Origin: Bacteroidota bacterium
GTDB taxonomy: Bacteria; Bacteroidota; Bacteroidia; Bacteroidales; Prolixibacteraceae
DNA: 17,192 nucleotides
Direction of reading: 5' to 3'
Assembly: GCA_013203755.1 (NCBI GenBank)
Contig: JABMPI010000716.1
Coordinates: forward strand, 1 to 17,192
Positions 7,897 through 16,581 of the stretch are shown piece by piece; within the stretch, counting starts at the first letter, position 1; each line of letters opens with the position of its first letter. The position numbers and the translations under genes are program-made. Under the pieces are notes generated by a model. The model searched no databases, was not told where the DNA came from, and was given only the letters and a program-made list of their open reading frames with translations.

Positions 7897-10728
7897 CTAA
7901 TTAGTTTTAGGTGAGTATAATAATTTAAGTTTTATACGGTTTAAGGCAGGTAATTCAAATCTTGCTACTTTAATTTTTCCTTCATCAATGACGGTTCCCT
8001 TGTATACTTTTTCTTTACTTTCCGTTACGGATTTTAATTCAGCAAAATTGGTAAGAGTTTCATGAACCGGCATAGTAAGTTGAAAAGGATGAGTAGATTC
8101 CATCTCAAAGCCTCCCGGAATTTGTTTAATTAGCACATCGCCGTAATTATTAGGAATTTCTATTTTAAGAAACCCATGCTCAAACACGGTTCCATTATGC
8201 ATTAAAATTGATTTAAATTCTTTTCCCTCTATGGTTACCACTCCATAACTTCCTCTTAATTGTCCATTCTCAAAAAGACTCTGCGATTTTGGATTTTCAT
8301 TGTTGAAAATAAAATCGTGTCTGTTCGGATAAGACTGAACATGAATTCCCACGAAACCCGGATTTTCATTTTTTGAATTGAAGTAATCGACCCCGATTAC
8401 CGACTTCCCGTCAGTTTCATTAAAAGCATCAATAATAGCTACAAAAGGTTTTGTTCGCGCTTCACCCTTTTGACGGACAATCAGGGTTGGTAGCTGTTTA
8501 TGATACAATTCGCTTGGAACGGTTTCTACGTTAATTGCTCTTGAATAAGGAGCTTCAACACAAAATATTTCACGGTCTTCATGTCCTTTCATCCAAAAAT
8601 TCACCTTCAATGTTTCGTCCAAAATTGAAGGCATAGTAAACTGAGCAATAAAATTATCGTCGGCTTTAGCGGTTCTTTTATGTTCAAAATAATCGTAGCC
8701 AACCAAATCGCCTTTTGCCGATGAAAGTTCATCCGTTGTTTTTGTTGGAATTTCCTTCCCGTTGTAATCGGTCAAAATAATTGGTTCACCCTGACTGTGA
8801 AACAAATATTCGTGTTTTTTATCCATCCCATCATTTCTTGCGGAGCGGAAAATATCAATAAAAAATCCGGAGGTTTCACTGGTTCGTACCGTTCCGGTTA
8901 CCCGTTGTTGAGTTGCATCTGTTGAGGGTTCGGTAAAAATTACATCCGAATAAGTAAAATCGCTGTTTATCGGATTTGGACTTGTTGTTGCCGGATAAAT
9001 TGAATTCAACTCAAATGCTTGAGTTCCGCGCATGTTTCGGTAATCCGAAACTCCATCAACTACTACTGTATTATGGGCTGCAAAACGACTGTAATAATCA
9101 CGATGATCTTCGGTCCAGTAACTTACACCGGCAGCACAATCGGGTGCAATTACCATTCCTTTGGCAAACAATTCAATGTTTACTCCGTTGGTGTGCGAAT
9201 GATTTCCCAGCGAAGCATTTTCAGAGATCATCATTCCATTTTCCACACTGTTGCCATTTCGTTGAACTACCCAACTAACATTAGGTGTATATAAAGTTGT
9301 AGTTACTAGCCCAGAGAATGACTCTGCTGCCGGAACATCCATTAAATCTTCCACATAAAAAAACAACTGAAAAAGGGATTTAATTTTATCGCGATCGTAA
9401 GCACCATCTTCAATAAATCGCTTTAGTTGTTTGGTAAGCAGCGTTTCCTTTTCCGATTTTCCGTATTTTTGGTATTGTGTAATGAGTAATTCCAGGGCAT
9501 TAAACCGAAGCCTGGAATGTTTTGCATCACCGTAAGCAACGGTAAAGCCGTTGGGAAACAAGTATTGAAAAATCACCAGATTTGCTTTTTCAACAATTGG
9601 ATATTCCTCTAAAAGATTATTGTTTAAGGTTTTGTCCATCAGGCAATATATTTCCAACATATCATTCGAAACCAACATGTTATAACCAGCCACCTCAGGC
9701 CAGACTCCGGTTTCCTGATCATAATTTTTCACCACATCTTTTAAAGCCTTTTGTTTTTCAGAGTTTTGATTTAACACCTGATCGATATAATATTGCTGTC
9801 CTTTCCCGTCTTCATAAAACCGGTCATCCTCCAAAGCAATGGATAAATAAGTTATAAACCGGGCCTGCATCAGATTCCAATTGTTATCGGGCACTCCATA
9901 TTTAATTTCCTGGTCGGCCCACTTTCGGAAAACATTTTGGATCATTTTTAAATCAGAATCGTTTTCCTTTAAGTAAGAATATAAAAAATCGTAGCAAACC
10001 GTAAGCGGTTCAATCACTCCTTCGTGAATTACCTCGAAAGTTTGCAAACCCATTAATTTTGCATTTCCATGGTTCTTGAATGTTTGCGGAGGCTCCCGAT
10101 AATACATTCCTTCCATGTATTTCATAAAAATATCGGAGGCAAAAACAGCATATTTTTGGTCTCCTTTTAACCAAAAAAGGAATGCAGAATTTTCTGCCAA
10201 ATCCAATATTTCCCGATTAATACGTTCAATAATATGGCCCGTTTTCGAGGCTTGTACCCACTCCCAGGGGTGACCGTCTTTTTTACCATTTTGAAGATAC
10301 AAACCACGTTCATCATCCAGGTATGGTTTTATATCTTCTAGTTCAGGTTGCAAATAGTCTGTTGCCCAGTCGCGCGAGCCGGAAAAACGCACCGTGGGCA
10401 CCGGAGCTTTTCCTTCGCCATGAGAAAAATCCATCCCATTTACATACACCCGTTCATATTTGGTTTCCCAATACATTTGCAAACGGGAAACAATCCATTC
10501 CGAATCACTTGTATGCCTATCGACAAAAGGTGTCAATTGTTTTTCTAATTCGGCGATAAAATCTTTTACCTTTTTTGAATTTTCGATGCGGGTTTTTAGA
10601 TCCTGCTTTTGATTATTGGTAATGTAAATGCGCGGATGGTTTTGCGTTAATGCAAAGAAATTTTGAGTAATTAATAAAAAAAACAGAAAAAATATTTTCA
10701 AAGGAGTACCCAAATTATGATGCGTCAT
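7897..10728 (-). CDS. Large heparinase II/III-like lyase (943 aa)
   Basis: A 943-aa exported protein whose signal peptide spans residues 8-30 (hydrophobic IFFLFFLLI). It is about 250-300 residues longer than the other heparinase-like proteins here. Segments resembling the superfamily are NNWNLMQAR (282-290, candidate Asn), GVWPEVAGYN (341-350, candidate Tyr349), GDAKHSRLRFNALELL (400-415), the histidine box SLGNHSHTNGVNIEL (506-520; His510, His512) with APD at 528-530, and AAHNTVVVDG (550-559), which is the conserved H-N-T strand of the beta-sandwich. The C-terminal 300 residues look all-beta and may hold an extra module. The 30-residue MTHHN.. start is the only in-frame ATG before the signal peptide. 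It is the second gene of the tight operon: 22 bp after the BNR gene and 2 bp before the 641-aa lyase. Substrate unknown; presumably an oligo- or polyuronate. Confidence 0.75.
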   Translation of the reverse strand: MTHHNLGTPLKIFFLFFLLITQNFFALTQNHPRIYITNNQKQDLKTRIENSKKVKDFIAELEKQLTPFVDRHTSDSEWIVSRLQMYWETKYERVYVNGMDFSHGEGKAPVPTVRFSGSRDWATDYLQPELEDIKPYLDDERGLYLQNGKKDGHPWEWVQASKTGHIIERINREILDLAENSAFLFWLKGDQKYAVFASDIFMKYMEGMYYREPPQTFKNHGNAKLMGLQTFEVIHEGVIEPLTVCYDFLYSYLKENDSDLKMIQNVFRKWADQEIKYGVPDNNWNLMQARFITYLSIALEDDRFYEDGKGQQYYIDQVLNQNSEKQKALKDVVKNYDQETGVWPEVAGYNMLVSNDMLEIYCLMDKTLNNNLLEEYPIVEKANLVIFQYLFPNGFTVAYGDAKHSRLRFNALELLITQYQKYGKSEKETLLTKQLKRFIEDGAYDRDKIKSLFQLFFYVEDLMDVPAAESFSGLVTTTLYTPNVSWVVQRNGNSVENGMMISENASLGNHSHTNGVNIELFAKGMVIAPDCAAGVSYWTEDHRDYYSRFAAHNTVVVDGVSDYRNMRGTQAFELNSIYPATTSPNPINSDFTYSDVIFTEPSTDATQQRVTGTVRTSETSGFFIDIFRSARNDGMDKKHEYLFHSQGEPIILTDYNGKEIPTKTTDELSSAKGDLVGYDYFEHKRTAKADDNFIAQFTMPSILDETLKVNFWMKGHEDREIFCVEAPYSRAINVETVPSELYHKQLPTLIVRQKGEARTKPFVAIIDAFNETDGKSVIGVDYFNSKNENPGFVGIHVQSYPNRHDFIFNNENPKSQSLFENGQLRGSYGVVTIEGKEFKSILMHNGTVFEHGFLKIEIPNNYGDVLIKQIPGGFEMESTHPFQLTMPVHETLTNFAELKSVTESKEKVYKGTVIDEGKIKVARFELPALNRIKLKLLYSPKTN

Positions 10729-10750
10729 TTTTACTTATTTAAACAGATTA

Positions 10751-12139
10751 TTATTTCACTTTTAATGGCTTTTCGAAATCATTTTTCATTTCATAGGGCA
10801 GCTTCCAAATGTTTCCTTCAAAATCACCAAAATAGAGTTCCGATTTACTAAACTTGTGCGAGTCTCCATCGGCCCAAAAAAAGCAGAAAGGTGCTTTATA
10901 ATTGACCGGGCGACGAACATAAGCGTGACTTCTCTTACTATTTTTAGTGAGCCTTTTAATACGTTTCCATTTTTCTCCTTTATTTTTTGATTGCCATACA
11001 GCCAGTTCTCCGCCAACGCCCCATTCTTGCGGTCCTTTTTCGGTTGGCCCAACAATTTTCCATTCTTTACCGGAAATATATAGGCTACCCATGTCATAGT
11101 TATGATCTGAGGAAGTTATTACAAAAGTTTGCCAAATAAAACCATCCCATTTCGTAATGCACCATTCATAGGGTGCGCTGGCCGGGCCGGGTTCGTGACC
11201 GTTGCTACGTATGTACAAACAAATTGGGTTTCCGACAGAATCAAAACCCATGTCTTTTAAATACAAATTTTTACCTGTTGAGGCGTAATCTATTGCCCTT
11301 GCTGGAGATTCACGGAGCACAAGCGGAAGTTCCAGTTCAACTCCGTCTACACTCGTCCATGTTTTGCCAAAATCGGCAGACTGTACGTAATACAAGTCTG
11401 TTCTTTTATCTACATTTCCATTGGGGTGCCGGTTAAAAAAAGTGCCAACCATCTTTCCATCATAAACATTACTGGTTTGATAATGGCCCGATTTTTCACC
11501 TTCATTTACCGGAATATCTGCCAGCATTTTATCTTCTGTCCAGCTTAAACCGTCTTTGCTGGTTTCGAAATACAACTGCCGCACACCTGTATATTTTGTA
11601 AAGAAATGGAAATATCCATGTTGTGTGTTCCAGGGTTGCGGATAGGTCATCTCCTCTTCTGAAACCAATTCAAACTCACTACTGTCAAATGGCTTTTTAC
11701 TTTTGTATTTAAACCCTGGTCGGGTTCTTCCTCTTCCACTTACAAAAACCCAAATAAAACCTTCATCGTCTATCATTAATGAAGGATTGTCATGAGGATC
11801 ATTCACCCCTTTTTTATCGCAAACCACCGTTGGTTTTGAAATCCTTCCGGTTTTGCGGTTAAATTCACCAATCATGCAAAGCAGGTATCTTTCTTCTGCA
11901 GATGTTGTTCCTCCAAATACAAAAAACGTTTTATCCACTTCTTTAGCATAAATGGCCAATGGAACATGTTTAGCGGTGTAGGTTCCAAGTGCTCCCGAAT
12001 ATTTATCGCCATACTCGTATTTTTGGCCGAGTTCGAACCAGATGGGGCGGTAACCATCTATTTTTTTATTGTTGAGTGACTGAGCGTTTGTAAAAATTGT
12101 TTGGATAAAGAATGTAATTATAAAAAATACGAATTTCAT
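10751..12139 (-). CDS. BNR-repeat beta-propeller protein, possible lyase
   Basis: A 462-aa secreted protein. The start at 12139 is preferred because a signal peptide (MKFVFFIITFF..TNAQ) begins there; an in-frame ATG at 12184 would add 15 charged residues that do not fit a signal peptide. Asp-box/BNR-like repeats (S-x-D-x-G-x-x-W) are visible at about residues 194-200 (SKDGLSW) and 254-261 (SADFGKTW), with a degenerate one near 400. The segment VNDPHDNPSLMIDDEGFIWVF (His116) resembles the conserved H-D-x-P-x-L...D-G pattern of the BNR_4 group, to which PL24/PL25-type ulvan lyases are related. Other candidate residues are Tyr166 in TYPQPW and His219 in GHYQTS. It could be a lyase, a glycosidase or a binding protein; lyase is favoured by its position as the first gene of a lyase operon. 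No sialidase R-I-P motif is seen. Confidence 0.72.
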   Translation of the reverse strand: MKFVFFIITFFIQTIFTNAQSLNNKKIDGYRPIWFELGQKYEYGDKYSGALGTYTAKHVPLAIYAKEVDKTFFVFGGTTSAEERYLLCMIGEFNRKTGRISKPTVVCDKKGVNDPHDNPSLMIDDEGFIWVFVSGRGRTRPGFKYKSKKPFDSSEFELVSEEEMTYPQPWNTQHGYFHFFTKYTGVRQLYFETSKDGLSWTEDKMLADIPVNEGEKSGHYQTSNVYDGKMVGTFFNRHPNGNVDKRTDLYYVQSADFGKTWTSVDGVELELPLVLRESPARAIDYASTGKNLYLKDMGFDSVGNPICLYIRSNGHEPGPASAPYEWCITKWDGFIWQTFVITSSDHNYDMGSLYISGKEWKIVGPTEKGPQEWGVGGELAVWQSKNKGEKWKRIKRLTKNSKRSHAYVRRPVNYKAPFCFFWADGDSHKFSKSELYFGDFEGNIWKLPYEMKNDFEKPLKVK

Positions 12140-12161
12140 GGTTTTATGATTAATCAACGTT

Positions 12162-12264
12162 CGTTTTTGTGGCTCACGCAACAATTACTCTTCGCTGAGC
12201 ATTGGTGGATGAACCTTTTCTATTCCTGATTTGAAAACCCCGGGTTATTTTTAACTCCTTCGGA
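12162..12264 (-). repeat. Intergenic hairpin element, copy B
   Basis: This fills most of the gap between the PL8 gene (stop 12269-12271) and the BNR gene (start 12139). It shares three blocks, in the same order and orientation, with the element at 14408-14535: GTTTTTGTGGCTCACGCAAC (12163-12182), CCTGATTTGAAAACCCCGGG (12225-12244) and ACTCCTTCGGA (12254-12264). A small hairpin forms between GCTCA (12172-12176) and TGAGC (12196-12200). The CCCCGGG hairpin is more degenerate than in copy A. It may be a REP-like genomic repeat or a shared leader structure. Confidence 0.6.
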
Positions 12265-12268
12265 TTTG

Positions 12269-14383
12269 TTAGTGTCTAATTTCGTTTAGTTCCAAACTTA
12301 CTGTTTTACCTGCTTCACCTTGCTGCGGAAGTATAACTTTCAGTTTTGTTTTTCCATTTTCCGAAGTTGCCAATTCACCTGAAAATTCTCCATTTAAAAT
12401 CATATTTATTTCACTCAATTTTTGAGTTGGATCGGCAATCGAGACTTGAAGTCCATCGTTTCGTTTTTTTAGCATTAGCAAACAGGATTTATCAACTTCT
12501 ACTCCGCCAAAAATATCTGATTTTCCAGCTTCATAAAATACGATCCCGGCTAACGATTTATCCAAATTAACGACTTCCTGAGTACTCTTCGAATTGATAA
12601 TTTCGAATGGAAGTTCCGTTTCCATTTCTTCCAAATCTGTTTTTAAAGCGTTGGGAATTAAAATATAGATGTACGATTCATTTTTTGGATTTTTTCCATG
12701 ATCAAAATACAATTTAAAAATATCTGCAGAAATCGTTTCATCCGATAAAAGTTTAGTAACGTCGGTCCATTTTCCTTCAACTTTATCCGTTTTTAGATTC
12801 ATTGTTGAAGGTTCAGGAAAAAAATAGCCAATGTTGTCGTGTAAAATCCATTTATACCCACCCATTTCATCAGGCAGGTCGTCTATTATTTCTTTCCCAA
12901 ATTTAAATTCAACTTCACCATTTAAATACGATTGATTCACAGAGGTGGTAACCGGTAAACCGGTTTCAGAATTTATGCCTGCTCCCATACAAACTATTTT
13001 ATCGTCGAACATAAACCACGATTTTTTGGCTTGTAACCCAAGCCTGTTGTAATCCAGAACTGCAATTCCATTTTCGCCATCGGAAACCCCTCCTACAAAA
13101 TCGCTTGGAATCCGGTAGCCACTTGCAGTTAATACAGGCAAAGGCTCTTCATCCTGAAGTGTCGTGGTCCCGGGAACTTTTTTCCAATCCCAGAAAGGAA
13201 AAATATTTTTGTACTCCTGTCCGGTTTGATATAGATATGACGCCCCATCACCAAGGTAATAACCTTGCAAATTTTCAGCGTTGCATGACTCTGCTCCAAT
13301 AACCCTGTTTGAGCTCATTTTTACAGAAAAATAGTATTCCGGGTTTCTTTGAATCTGAATATCAGAACGCCAGAAGTGTTTGTTCCCTTTCAGATTTTTA
13401 TAGTCATTTGCTTTTTTATAATCACCAGCATACTCAGGATCTAATCGCTGCATTTTTACAAAATTATCAGCTAAACTTTTTGCTTTTGTTGCCGGTCTGT
13501 CCGGACCGATTTGTCTTCCACAGGCGCTAATATCCATTTCATTTTTCCAGCTGACCCACTGTTGGCCTTCCAAAAGGTAATTTCGTAAAATAGAAACTTT
13601 ACTTTCATCGAATTTAAAAGGCGTTTTTCTTAATATGGAAATCCATTTAATCATATCTCCAACATATGAAAGACCATAATTGCCAAACTGCAGTTGAGGA
13701 CCATGCTGATGATAGGACCAGTCGGGCTGTACTCCTTCGCCGGTGCTGACTACCAGTTCTTCCTGTATGGATGCACTTGCCTTTTTTACCATTTCAATAT
13801 CGCGTACCAAAAGTGAGGTAAACAATACATTTCCCGATTGCCAGACTTTGTTTTGACCTGTTCGGCCAATTTCACAGCGGTTTAATATGGGCATTGCTTT
13901 TTCAAGTTGCTCTGTTGAAAGCGTCGGTTCCATTAGAATCAATATGGGATTTAAAAGCATTGGTGTTCCGATAACCGGATGCCACCAATTGGGACTTCGA
14001 AAATCATTATTTAACCAATAATTAAGTGTTGCATGAATTTTTTTGGAGACGTCTTTTTTCTGATAAAATTCATTTCCAGGGGATTGGTAAGCTGTTGCCA
14101 ATATTAGCAAATTACTTAAATGAAAACGTGGCGACCAATATCCTCTTGTTTTACTTGGATAATCTATACCGGGCCAGGTTCTGTCATCTTTCAAGCCATC
14201 CAAAAGTTGTTTCACCTCCTCTTTATCAATTTCTACTTCCAAAAGCTTGGTTACAACATTGCGATGAAGTTGTTGGAGCTCTTCAGGGTAAATTTGAGTT
14301 TGTTCATATATTTTTGGTTCCTGTATGCTGCAACTAAAAGTTACAAGAATGACAATAATCAGGTAAATGGTTTTGTAGTTCAT
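12269..14383 (-). CDS. PL8 family lyase (chondroitin AC / hyaluronate / xanthan lyase type), lipoprotein
   Basis: A 704-aa lipoprotein (lipobox VTFSC, Cys18) of polysaccharide lyase family 8. Landmarks in order are SPNWWHPVIGTP (130-141), WQSGNVLF with Asn185, QPDWSYHQHGPQLQFGNYG (219-237) with His227 and Tyr236, GRQIGPDR (289-296) with Arg290, and the beta-domain signatures CNAENLQGYYLGDGASYLY (367-385) and FWDWKKVPGTTT (397-408). The Asn-His-Tyr-Arg set corresponds to the catalytic residues of chondroitinase AC. Members cleave hyaluronan, chondroitin or xanthan at 1,4-linkages to uronic acid, giving unsaturated ends. Length is within the family's range. The gene is bounded on both sides by gaps holding related hairpin elements, so it may have its own transcript or lie in a processed one. 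The exact substrate cannot be told from these motifs. Confidence 0.9.
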   Translation of the reverse strand: MNYKTIYLIIVILVTFSCSIQEPKIYEQTQIYPEELQQLHRNVVTKLLEVEIDKEEVKQLLDGLKDDRTWPGIDYPSKTRGYWSPRFHLSNLLILATAYQSPGNEFYQKKDVSKKIHATLNYWLNNDFRSPNWWHPVIGTPMLLNPILILMEPTLSTEQLEKAMPILNRCEIGRTGQNKVWQSGNVLFTSLLVRDIEMVKKASASIQEELVVSTGEGVQPDWSYHQHGPQLQFGNYGLSYVGDMIKWISILRKTPFKFDESKVSILRNYLLEGQQWVSWKNEMDISACGRQIGPDRPATKAKSLADNFVKMQRLDPEYAGDYKKANDYKNLKGNKHFWRSDIQIQRNPEYYFSVKMSSNRVIGAESCNAENLQGYYLGDGASYLYQTGQEYKNIFPFWDWKKVPGTTTLQDEEPLPVLTASGYRIPSDFVGGVSDGENGIAVLDYNRLGLQAKKSWFMFDDKIVCMGAGINSETGLPVTTSVNQSYLNGEVEFKFGKEIIDDLPDEMGGYKWILHDNIGYFFPEPSTMNLKTDKVEGKWTDVTKLLSDETISADIFKLYFDHGKNPKNESYIYILIPNALKTDLEEMETELPFEIINSKSTQEVVNLDKSLAGIVFYEAGKSDIFGGVEVDKSCLLMLKKRNDGLQVSIADPTQKLSEINMILNGEFSGELATSENGKTKLKVILPQQGEAGKTVSLELNEIRH

Positions 14384-14407
14384 GGTATTCAGTATTGTAT
14401 TCTAATT

Positions 14408-14535
14408 CGTATTTGTTTTTGCGGCTCATGCAACTGACACACTTTGTTGAAAGAGCGATAATGAGCCTTACTTTTAAAACTCATTTTAACCCCTGATTGA
14501 AATCCGGGGCTAAAAATAGTGCACTCCTACGGAGT
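14408..14535 (-). repeat. Intergenic hairpin element, copy A
   Basis: It spans the gap between the heparinase III-like gene and the PL8 gene and overlaps the last codons of the former. Three stem-loops are visible: GGCTCAT (14423-14429) with ATGAGCC (14461-14467); AACCCCTGATT (14488-14498) with AATCCGGGGCT (14501-14511), 11 bp with one mismatch and one wobble; and the 13-bp palindrome ACTCC-TAC-GGAGT (14523-14535), which includes the TAG stop codon at 14527-14529. No T tract follows the GC-rich stem in either direction, so it is not a simple terminator. It matches copy B at 12162-12264 in block order and in about 20 of 22 bases at the left block. Confidence 0.65.
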
Positions 14536-16581
14536 ATTTTGAGTAAACTCAAGTTCTGCATTTTTGCTATTTGAATATGGGATTGTTATTTCCCACGTTC
14601 CTTTTTGCTTATCTGTTACTTTTAATTTCATTCCGTCAGAATTTTTAGAAATAATTTTGGCCTTCAATTTAGGCGCCTCTTTTTCTGATGGAATTAACAA
14701 CCAAACAAAGGTTTCATCCGATTCTATTTTTGTTGAATAGATTGTTGACATGCCAGGTTCGTATTGATTATATTCCTCACTGTACCAACCTTGAATCTCG
14801 GGTTTTTCCTGACCTTTAACAAGATCTACATCCCATTTTGTAATGCCGAGGGGAATAATTTTTAAATTTCCTGTCTCATTAACAGAGGTTACAATCCCTG
14901 CAGATTGTTTTTCCCCCTCACAGCGGGGATGCCAGTGCCAAAGTGTTTCAATTTCTCTAGGCTTTTCTGTTTTCACATTGTCAACCACAATCCAAAAATT
15001 ATCTCGCACATAAAACAGTGTTCGGGAATGTTCAACCTTTTCTAAATCATAAAATTTATCAAATGAATTCCATGCATAATCAAAATTACGGGTTATTTTA
15101 AAGTGATTGTCGGAAAGTGGTTTATCGGCAACTGTGATATCCGGCATCTGACCTTTTCCATCAATTAAAATTGTATTATGTCCTTGTGTACCTCTGGCAT
15201 AAGCACGAAATTTTTTTGCTACTTCGCCACGATAAGCGTAACGCCCAGCATCCACTAACAAATCGCGACCATAAGCTGAAATTGAAATGTGCAGTTTGTC
15301 GTTATGCTGATGACCACTGCCCCATGGACCTATATCAAAAAACGACCAGTGTGCATCTTTTTTATAGTCGTTACGTGAAATCAGTTGTCCGGCCCATGGA
15401 AAGATAAAAGAAGGTCCGTTTTTAGGTTTGGTTCCCTCAACTTCATTGGACGAAGTATATTTCCAATCCTCACGATTGAATTTCCCTGCAGCCACCATCA
15501 CTTTTTCCACGTTGTTGTTACGGTCGGCATCGTTATTTAAAATTCCAGCACCATCCGGGCGGATAGTCATGGCCAGATAGTTATACATATTTTCCAACGT
15601 CGTATTAAAAAAAGCGGGTAACTCCTTTCCTGCAAATTCACAAATTTCGCTAAACAATTCGAAATTCCTGAGTGCTACAAAATGATAACTGGATGTTAAT
15701 TCATTTTGCGCACCATCGGGATAAACCTGTCCCTTTAAACTTTCTGTCATAGTAGTAACCGAGTAATCAAGCCATTCCTCTGACTTTTTAAATTCAGGCC
15801 AGAAAGCTGCAACGTTTGCTAATCCCGATAATTCCATCGTCAGCCAATTATTCTGAGCATGAAATTCACGAGCATAATGTGCATGGTCGGGTAGGCTGCT
15901 TAAAATAAGAAGTTTTGTGGCCTGCGATATATAATCGGAATTCGTTAAACCATAAAATACCTCTGACCATACTTTTACCCTGAAACTAACTTCTAATCCG
16001 CGCCACATGGCAGTGCTACTTTTTTTTGCCGGATAAGGCCAACTCTGAATAATCCAATCTTTGATAAAAAGGTCAATGTAACGGGCATATTTTGCGTCAC
16101 CCGATTTAAAATAATGCGGTAAAATATATGAGACAGGATAGTGGCGGTTTAATGCCCAGGCCCATTCAATATCATCTTCCGGACCGTTGTGGTCCCACTT
16201 TAAGTGGCCATCATCCAAGCGTGGCACCTTGCCTGCCACCAACTGAAAAATATAAATATCGTTTAAAATAGAATCTACTCCTGCAGTTGAAAACCGAAGA
16301 ATCTCGGGTTGTGGCTTGTTTACAAATCTTTTTTCCGCATGGCCATTATAATATTGAAGTAAAAGAGAACAAGCTTTTACCAAGTCGTTTTTTTTGTAGG
16401 CCAATTTTATTTTTTCAAGCGACAGGTAATCGAGATTGAGGTTTTGAAATATGTAATCCATCTTCTCGGGGTAGGCTTCACAGACGTCTTCAACTGAAAT
16501 AATTTGTTGCCATGATTGGGCAGAAATTATTCCCGATAAAAGCAGGAAAAACAGGATAGGGTAAATGAATTTTGTTTTCAT
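14527..16581 (-). CDS. Heparinase II/III family lyase, heparinase III-like (PL12-like)
   Basis: A 684-aa exported protein (type I signal peptide, cleavage near Ala21). It has the full layout of heparinase III-type enzymes: a helical N-terminal toroid (about 30-390) and a C-terminal beta-sandwich. Catalytic candidates are Asn245 in HAQNNWLTMELSG, Tyr299 in YPDGAQNELTSSYH, and His424 with His426 in GSGHQHNDKLHISI; these numbers are close to Asn240, Tyr294 and His424 of Bacteroides PL12 heparinase III. DAGRYAYRG (444-452), GHNTILIDG (467-475) and a late WHWHP box also fit. PL12 enzymes cleave low-sulfated heparan sulfate, but related families in this superfamily act on alginate or other uronates, so the substrate is not fixed. 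It follows the GH88 gene by 157 bp. Its stop codon lies inside a palindrome of the following repeat element. Confidence 0.87.
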   Translation of the reverse strand: MKTKFIYPILFFLLLSGIISAQSWQQIISVEDVCEAYPEKMDYIFQNLNLDYLSLEKIKLAYKKNDLVKACSLLLQYYNGHAEKRFVNKPQPEILRFSTAGVDSILNDIYIFQLVAGKVPRLDDGHLKWDHNGPEDDIEWAWALNRHYPVSYILPHYFKSGDAKYARYIDLFIKDWIIQSWPYPAKKSSTAMWRGLEVSFRVKVWSEVFYGLTNSDYISQATKLLILSSLPDHAHYAREFHAQNNWLTMELSGLANVAAFWPEFKKSEEWLDYSVTTMTESLKGQVYPDGAQNELTSSYHFVALRNFELFSEICEFAGKELPAFFNTTLENMYNYLAMTIRPDGAGILNNDADRNNNVEKVMVAAGKFNREDWKYTSSNEVEGTKPKNGPSFIFPWAGQLISRNDYKKDAHWSFFDIGPWGSGHQHNDKLHISISAYGRDLLVDAGRYAYRGEVAKKFRAYARGTQGHNTILIDGKGQMPDITVADKPLSDNHFKITRNFDYAWNSFDKFYDLEKVEHSRTLFYVRDNFWIVVDNVKTEKPREIETLWHWHPRCEGEKQSAGIVTSVNETGNLKIIPLGITKWDVDLVKGQEKPEIQGWYSEEYNQYEPGMSTIYSTKIESDETFVWLLIPSEKEAPKLKAKIISKNSDGMKLKVTDKQKGTWEITIPYSNSKNAELEFTQNTP

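Noticed and set aside
10786..11097. 103-codon - strand open frame inside the BNR gene
   Set aside because: Out-of-frame overlap within the propeller gene, which itself shows Asp-box repeats and a signal peptide; the alternative product has no coherent features.
12140..12184. Upstream ATG at 12184 as start of the BNR gene
   Set aside because: It would place 15 polar and charged residues before an otherwise normal signal peptide and would begin inside the repeat element.
14026..14437. + strand open frames of 103-105 codons opposite the PL8 N-terminus
   Set aside because: Antisense shadows of a strongly supported PL8 gene; no start context or homology.
14488..14511. GC-rich hairpin considered as an intrinsic terminator
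   Set aside because: No T tract follows the stem in either direction, and a related block occurs in the next gap, so a repeat element explains it better.
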